The notes below the pieces were generated by a model that did not search any database, was not told the DNA's origin, and saw only the letters and a program-made list of their open reading frames with translations. From Antedon mediterranea (taxonomy: Eukaryota; Echinodermata; Crinoidea; Comatulida; Antedonidae), in the NCBI RefSeq assembly GCF_964355755.1, contig NC_092680.1:14547001-14611000 (forward strand): 64,000 nt of DNA, in the 5' to 3' direction. Below, in pieces: positions 26,501 to 35,500 of this stretch (the first letter of the stretch is position 1; each line of letters begins with the position of its first letter). A program made the translations under genes and the position numbers.

Positions 26501-29500
26501 GCCCTTACGTAAATTTATATATAGATGCTACTATCTCGTTTGTAAGCTCCTATAGGTGGTTCTTCAAAAACATCTTTTGCAGCGGATTTATCTTCAGTCA
26601 AAATCGTAAAAAAAATGTTAACAGACCTTCTTATTCATAGGATGATAGGTGAAAACTAAAGCTTGTGTTGGTAGACTTGGGTCTAGTGATCATGATATGC
26701 TTGAATTTGTTGTAATATTGATACACTGATTAATGATAGTACCAAATATGTCTATGATTTTAGGAAAGCCAACTGGAATAATATTAGGAATGTACTTTCA
26801 GAAGTGGATTGGCCCAGTTTAACTGAACTTCCATCTATATCCGAGTCAAAATTTGAAGTTTATAATTCTTCCCTTAAAATTGAGAAGACATAACAGAAAA
26901 CCTCCTTTTATCAACAGAAAAGTTATTTGTTCAATTCGAAAAAAGAGAAAATTATGGAAACTTCTCTGTAATTTGAGAGATTCCACAGACCTTGCAATTT
27001 ATAAAAGATCTTCTAATCAAGTTAAGTCAAAAATAAAGGAGTACCAAGAGAAAAATTAACTGATAATTGTAAGCGTGATCCTATAGTCTTTTTATAGTTA
27101 CATCAGATCCTGTATTAAGTACTAAATCCAAAGATTCAGTTGGGCCCTTAGTTACTGATAAAGGTAATATAGTTATTGATGACATGGAAGCTGCTGAAAT
27201 TTTTAACTTCACGTCCATGTGAATCGATTCTAATTTCATTCCACCTAATTTACCTAACAAGTTTCCAGATGATGTTAATTGATCACTGTACTGTTTACAC
27301 AGACTTTTAAAATTGGTGCAGAAACTTAAACCTAAAAAATCACCGGGACCTGATGATTTCAGCTCGAGAATATTGTTGGAAGCTGCTAGTGTTGTTGCAA
27401 CTCCTTTAGCCCATCTTTTTCAGATGTTTTAATGAAAATTGTGTTCCATCTTTATGGAAGAAAGCCAATGTTTCTCCTATTTTTAAAAAAGGCTCTAAGA
27501 AATTACCGGCAAACTATAGGCCTGTTTAGTTTAACATCACATTTTTTTAATTGATGGAATCGGTCCTGAGGAATGATATTATGGATCACCTTGACTCATT
27601 ACAATTTACTGAATACATCCCAGCATGGGTTCTTGAAAGGAAGATCTTGTCTGTTTCCTGAGAAGGCTGGTGACATATGATATTGACCAGGGTTTGCCAG
27701 TAGATGTAATTTATTTTGACTTTTTTTTTTCATAAGTCTGAATATACCGCCACTAGTGGTCCTAAACATAAATTGAAAAAGAATATGCTTGATTAAATTT
27801 CCGTAGTCATTCTTTAACCCAAACAAGTTTTATATTCATGGATGCTCTCTGTGCCAGTATAGTTGAAGTCGACAACTATAAAGAGACAAAGACAGTTTCA
27901 GAAGAGGAGAAGGGCTAATAGAGAGCCACGACCGGCCCACCAGCCTCTTGTTGCACCACTCATTTAGAGTGGTGTACGGTGAGACCGGCCCACCAGCCTC
28001 TTGTTGCACCACTCATTTAGAGTGGTGTACGGTGAGACCGGCCCACCAGCCTCTTGTTGCACCACTCATTTAGAGTGGTGTACGGTGAGTTATGGTTCTG
28101 TACTGCAGCTTTATTGCTTTTACCTTTATAAATTATGCCTAATTCTCACATAGGCGAGCACAATGGAAAAACTTCAGGAAAGATCTCCACCTTGGAACCT
28201 ACCTTATCTAACTCAGATGTACTGCAAAACATAGATTTGATATATATTATGATATTGTTCAATATTTCTCTCTTAGAAAGATATCATGGAGGGTTTTAAA
28301 ACGAAATGTTGGGTTTGATCGGTAGAAGTGTCGGTGGTAAAGTTAGTTCCATGTTCACGGAGAGTCATCAATTTGCACCTTCCTGGTTTCAACTAAGTTG
28401 GCTGTTGGTGAGGATAAGCCATTTTAGTTTTTTTTGTTTTCTATTTTTGAACTGCGTGTGTGAAAGTACAGTATAGTTGGTAAAATAACAATTATACTGC
28501 AAATTAATAAAGATCTAATTAAATATATTCATAAAGCATCGGAGTATATTGTGGGGAATAGTATATAAAATTACATCGGGAGAACTGAGACCTTTTGTTT
28601 AAAATTGAGTGAAACTCTGATAGCCAAGTTGTTGAGTAAGCTGCCAGGACTGTATAACTGTGCGCTATCTGTGTCCTGTTAGGACCCTGGGATAATTCTG
28701 CCCATGTTGCAAGCCGTCTAAAACGTCTTCAAACGGCCCACTGTGTAGCGGAAGTTAGTTTCAACGACGATCATTTGAAAACAATCAAGTTGAAATGATA
28801 ACGATAGCTCAAACATTTGATTTCTAGCGTTGAACGTTGAAACCCCTGTCTTCTTTCTTGACGTCGTAATGCGAAAAAATGAATAGATGACTCCACTGCC
28901 TCTACTAGTAGGCTCACAGTGTAGGAAACATGGGCCTAGGCATACTAATATCTCTATACTGATGGTTCTTCGTTTTCAGTAGGCCTATCCTAGTCAAAAT
29001 AGCATTTTGGACTAGACAGAAAACTTGGACCTACCTAATATCCCCACGCCCACTTTCCGGAACATCATTTTATTAGTCACTTTGGCTTTGGCTTTGACCG
29101 CACCGCTATGCAAAAAAATAAATGTAGTCAGCAGAATTTTTCATTAATTATGTTACATCATTTGCTGTATCGCCAAGATGATTGGTCAGTTCTTACGTTT
29201 TAGCGTTGCGATATCGCTAGAGTTGAAATGGAATAAACTCTTGTGATTGTCAACGATTGCGACTTGTAGCGTTGATTACTATCAATTATAACACCTTTTC
29301 CTGTAAATCGCTAACGTTTTAATAAAACAGTATCTTTTCCTGTAAATCGTTAACATTTCAATGTTTACGTATAAGATCGCCGATTATTGTTAATGATAGC
29401 GTCGAATAACGTCGACATGAAAATAGGCTTAACACACTCTGTGAAACAGAGGTTTGTTTTTTGTTTTTTAACGAATATCAAGAATTTCACTAATGGTAAT

Positions 29501-32500
29501 AACTGACCGAAAACGTCGAGGCCAAAATTCAGATCACTCTGTTTGACAACTATACCTGTAGTAAACATTTAATTCTTTCTCCTGGTGCAATGAATAATGT
29601 TGTAAAAGCTCCAGATACCATTCCAGCTACGAATGTCTGCATTACTCTGAAAATTAATAATAATTAATAACTGTATTATTATTGTTATAAAGCATTATGG
29701 TTTTGCTAAAAAATATACATAAATATATTGATGTTTATGCATTTCTTTAATTGGGTATTACTTTGGTTTTTTTTATCAGAGGCACGCACTATGTAGTGCA
29801 ACTAGAATAAAATAATAAAACAAATGAGGGGAAAAGGAAAACAAAAATAAATAGAAACATCTAAGCATTAGTATACTGTATGTTTATTTATTTTATTTAT
29901 TTAAATATTTTACGAGGGTGATCCATCCAGCTAGCCGAAGCTGATCATTAGGGACCCTCACAAAAATACAATATGACAAGATATAAACATGCAACAATTA
30001 AATTAAAATAAATAGAATCAGAGAGAAAAGACGACAAAAAAAAGATGATTCTGAGCCAAAATTTGAAAGATGAAGCAAGTCGGATATCTAAAGGAATGAG
30101 CTTGGACTGTTTGAAAAGTTCCTAGTACTGTCTGGGGATTAGCATTATCACCGTAATAGTGACCTGTGTGTGCAAGTAATTGACAGAGGAACAAGATTAT
30201 GGAGAGCTTTAAAAGTAAGATATCGATATCTGTATGAAAGCCATATTATGAAGCTAATAGCAGTAACCTGTGCTCCTCGCGGTCTTTGTCGGCTTTAATA
30301 TATGGTTATATACTAATTCGCATGGAATGAGTAAGTATCATAATAAGCGCACTCTTCTGTTGTATTGTTGTAAACAAGAGTGTGATTAAGTAAACTAAAT
30401 ACAACAAAAATATTGTACTGTATAATGCCATTGTGGAATAAATAAATGTTTTTTGAACTTGATATATGGAAAAAACCTACAAACACTTACCCATATTTTG
30501 TATTTGCTTGTGAAGGAGTCTGTAATTTTAACCCAAGTCCATAACCAAAGAAACAGATAGCAGATATTGGTGTTATTCCAACAATTGGGGTTGCCATGCC
30601 TTTGTAAAGACCAAAAACTCCCTATAAAATAGCAAATTAGGTAAACATTGTTATCTGCCTGGTAGTACAGTATGTCTTACAAAATTCATATTCAAAACCA
30701 CAAATTCACGATCAGTAATCCAACGTCCAACACACTGCACTACATGCCCTTATTATTCATGAAGCACTAGAGTGTCACCAGTGGATGAAACTAGAGTGTC
30801 ACCATTGGATGAAACTAGAGTGTCACCATTGGATGAAACTAGAGTGTCACCATTGGATGAAACTAGAGTGTCACTAGTGGATGAAACTAGAGTGTCACCA
30901 GTGGATGAAACTAGAGTGTCACCATTCATTGGATGAAACTAGAGTGTCACCATTCATTGGATGAAACTAGAGTGTCACCAGTGGATGAAACTAGAGTGTC
31001 ACCATTGGATGAAACTAGAGTGTCACTAGTGGATGAAACTAGAGTGTCACCAGTGGATGAAACTAGAGTGTCACCATTCATTGGATGAAACTAGAGTGTC
31101 ACCATTCATTGGATGAAACTAGAGTGTCACCATTCATTGGATGAAACTAGAGTGTCACCAGTGGATGAAACTAGAGTGTCACCATTGGATGAAACTAGAG
31201 TGTCACCATTGGATGAAACTAGAGTGTCACCATTGGATGAAACTAGAGTGTCACCAGTGGATGAAACTAGAGTGTCACCATTGGATGAAACTAGAGTGTC
31301 ACCATTGGATGAAACTAGAGTGTCACCAGTGGATGAAACTAGAGTGTCACCATTCATTGGATGAAACTAGAGTGTCACCAGTGGATGAAACTAGAGTGTC
31401 ACCAGTGGATGAAACTAGAGTCTCACCAGTGGATGAAACTAGAGTCTCACCAGTGGATGAAGCTAGAGTGTCACCAGTGGGTGAAACTGGAGTGTCACCA
31501 AAGTACAATTAATTACTCAAATACTGGGCATATCACTGACCAATTACTGTAAACTAAATGGTACGTTCGCTTTGCTTGCGTACCATCTAGTTCCTGCCCA
31601 TAAGTGGTTCTTGAATACACAGTAATTTCAGCGTAAAAAACTGCCGGTTTACAATATAAGTACCGCAGGACTATAATACATTGGCGTTTACAGAAACGAA
31701 TAAATAGACACGATGATTTATGTAGACAACCAATTAGCACCCTGGGAATCTTTTTCGAAAGAGAAACTTTTCACAAAATGAGTCCAAATTTTTTATTTTT
31801 AAACAAACCAATTTGTGTTGTATGTAACATTAGGGATGAGGGATGGAGAAGAGGATAGGTAGAAAGAGGAAAAATTTTTAAATATATTCTATTCTATATC
31901 CACTCAGTAACTCATGTTTTATAGGCCTAAAAATAACGTACCACTTTACTTTGTTAAAATTGTCACTGTCGTAGTCGATTACCTAAGTGGTAGTGGAATG
32001 CGTAACTTCTTCCCTATGAAAACATACGAGAGAAACCTAAGAAGACATATTTACACCATATATAAGCGACGACCTAAACTGGATATCCACAAGTACAATT
32101 TTTCTTACAGAATTGTTACCCTATGGAATAGTCTACAAGAGGAAGCCGTTAACACTACCACAGTAAACGCCTTTAAAAATCAACTTGATAAATTCATTGA
32201 AAGAAAATACAACAAATTTACTTTTATGGGATAAAGTGTATTGCAGAAGAATTTAAATCAAGGAAACGAATGAAAAAAAACAAAAAACAAAAAATCAAAA
32301 AAAAAAAAACCATGCAGTGATGACTTGATGAAATTGGGAGGGCATGACATGACAGAAATGTATGGTCTACTTACGAGCCCGACAAGACAGGTGATTACAG
32401 ATGATTACAGGTGAAATAGTAGTACATGTAACGATATATATACACCACTACGACGTTTATATTTTTTGTAATTAGTAATTAATACAAATGTTGAGAAGCA

Positions 32501-35500
32501 ACTGTCAGTAATATAGTTTATTTGTATAGTATGTGTTTATAATCTACCCAAACTCACAGTAATACAGGGAAAAATTTCATTTGAAAATTTTGTTTTATAG
32601 CAAAATTGCTATCAAACTGATTTTTTAGTCAAGAAACATAGTTTTGTATTGTATTTTTTGCTACACAATTGTAGAAATGTGTAGCAAAAAGGTTGTTTTG
32701 TATAGCTTTTTGCTATGCTACACTGGCGAAATTATTCCCTGTAATAAATAAAAGTTTATTTGTATATATATTTATATTATATTGAATAGTACCAACACTC
32801 ACAGTATGAAATTTGCGATTTAAATGGCGACCAAAAGTGGTTAATACGTATTTACAGTATTGCAATGCTGTATCTTAAAGCCCCATTCCCTACGTTTTTT
32901 AGATCTAATTTAAGATCACAAACTATATTTAATGTAAAAATAATACTATATGGTCCTATTGCGATAACTTTTTTCGTCTTTAAACGGTTAAAAATGTGAA
33001 AAATAAGTCGATTCTAATAATTATAGCGGCCCGCTATAAATCCCAAAATGCATTGCGCGCGGATTGATATTTTTGTTTTTCACCTGTAATTCGCCCACTT
33101 TTCGATCGATCGTGAGGCCAAAACAAATGGAAGACTCCTAACTTTTCAGCGAAAATACCAGGTTTTCCCCAATTTGTATCAACAGAGTCTGGCAAAAATA
33201 GAAAGACAATTAATGCAGCAACTATACATCAGGCTAGGTATATAGCTCGCGTACAATGTTCGTACGTTACCGATGTTTACCAGCTAGGCCTACAAAACTA
33301 AGCCTAGCTAGGCTAGGCCTAAGACCGTCCACGAGAGGTTGATCGCCGCGAGCTACTTAGGTAGTGCATTGTTTCTCACTTTTTATAATAATTTACCATA
33401 AAACGTACATTTAAGACAAGGAATGACATGGTTTAATGTTTTTAAAGTGATATATATGTATTATTTTCAAAAAAACGTCCAAAATTGCAGGGAAGGGGTC
33501 TTTAAGGTTTTAAGTTTATTCTCTATGGGCCCATAAATTTGATGTATGACTCTGATGGTAAAAAAATTGACCCTGCACATAAGATTTCCTCTAGGTTTTG
33601 GACGATATAGTTTTAAGCTGTGTCCCCTGGTTCTGATGTTGAGAGACAATTTAAATAACTCTTTTGGATCAATATCTTCAAAGTCTTTCAAAATTTTGAA
33701 AGCTTCAATCAAATCTCCAAAGTCTTCTTGTCTCTAATGGTTGAAGATCAAGATATTCTAGCCTTTTTTCATATGGTAGATCACTTATTGACTTGACCAT
33801 CTTTGTAGCTCTTCTCTGCACCTTCTCCAAGATTTCTTTGTCTTTGTTATAGTAAGGAGACCAGGACTGAATACAGTATTCCATATGTGGATGGATGTAT
33901 GCCTTGTACATGACCTGAAAACTTTCTTTGTCAATATTTTTGAATGTTCTTTTGACAGCGAGGAGGTTAGTCTCAACCAAGAATTACTATTCTCAAATGT
34001 ACTTAGTATAAAGTACAAATTACGTCATAGTAAGACAACACATCTGACCAATACTAGATGTTAATTGAATATATCTATGGAGATAAAATAGCATGCTGTC
34101 GACAAATGTTTAAACATTTTAAAATAAATTTACCTCTTTCATTACAATTTTCTTAAAACAATCGAATGTACCCATATACAGTCTTGATTCTCCAGATGTC
34201 ACTTGCGTTTGGAGTCTTACCTGTAAAGAGATAGATTGTGTACCTGTAATTGTGTTATAATTAGAAGAAATGGTATATAATGTATAGTGTAAAGCCTAAA
34301 ATGTCAGCGGCCCTATTACATTTTTACCTTTTTCACTACCTTTTATTTTCGCGATTTGAGTTTCTTGTGTAATTTTTTTAACCAAATTGGCGAATGTCCA
34401 TAAATGGACAAAGGATTCGTCAAGAAAGTACACTATGGATTTCCTACAAAATGACCTAAGAAATGTCGTAAGCTTTTTTATTTAAATTCGACTGTTATTT
34501 TAGCGATCAATCCTCTCACTGCGCCATACGTCTCGATCGCTATGAGAAGAAATGTTATCATTGTTTTGAGCGAGGCAGCGCAGGCTGAGTTGGGCCAAAG
34601 ATAGTGTAGTAGGAAGATGTTACACTTCGCTCAAAAATTAGAGAACCGCTCGAGATAGGGCGCCTCTCACTACGAGTAGGGATAGACGAATCTGAAAAAT
34701 GAGGAGCGCAATGGCAAAGCCCAATGAAAATGGTGTTTTCGGCAATAAATTGTAAAAATAAGCCACAAAAAACAAACAAAAACTTCTTTTTTTGTCTTTA
34801 TTTAGACTTGCCCCAAGTCTGTATTGTTTTTTATTTATTTGTTTTTATTTCGGCCGCGATTTTTGTCTGAAAATACAGACTTGTGAAACATGTATAGAAA
34901 TCGATTTGCAGACCGCAAACATCCGATAAGAATGACGTAGGTTATCATACCGTATTTGGCTATATGGGGCGGGCGGTATGTAAATATGGATTTCGAATCA
35001 ACCAATGATCATTTTGTTTCAAAATGAAAAAGATCGAGTACGTACAGTGCTGAATGTACGATCGAGACTGTTGAAATATGAAATCGTGTTGCCAAGTTGT
35101 TTTGTTTATTAATTGTTTAGTCCTTAGCCTAGGCCTCCTTCGTAGGTCCTACTTAACTCGCACGTATGACCTGCCAAATAAAACGCCAATAAGGTAGGCC
35201 TACATACCACCACCGGCACACAACAGGATTCACACACAACAGACAGGGCTACACTACACAGAACAGGACAGGGTCTGGGTGGGAATTAAATCAAATTATC
35301 TCCGCGTAATATTAAATGATCCATTCAATGTTTGATTTGCGGAGAAGCAAGAAGAGTTTTCTTGGGAAAAATCCCATCAAATTTTTACCAGACTACTACT
35401 AGGCATACGGTATAAAATTATTTCTAGCCTTCAGAAACTTTCATTAATGTACCCAAGTACACATTGTCTAAACGTAACATAGCGCATGCGTACCTTCTTA

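Larger units (their letters stand above)
31553..32880 (+). repeat. Dispersed repeat with terminal hairpin, copy 2
   Basis: Colinear with 25231-26040. Opens with the hairpin ATGGTACG (31558-31565) and CGTACCAT (31579-31586). Interrupted by a LINE tail (about 31982-32413) and by a 177-bp MITE (32565-32741), both absent from copy 1. Confidence 0.7.

Noticed and set aside
31141-31512. 123-codon repetitive open frame (MKLECHHW repeats) as a protein gene
   Set aside because: It is a by-product of a 24-bp minisatellite with open frames on both strands, inside an intron, and 28-bp variants disrupt it.
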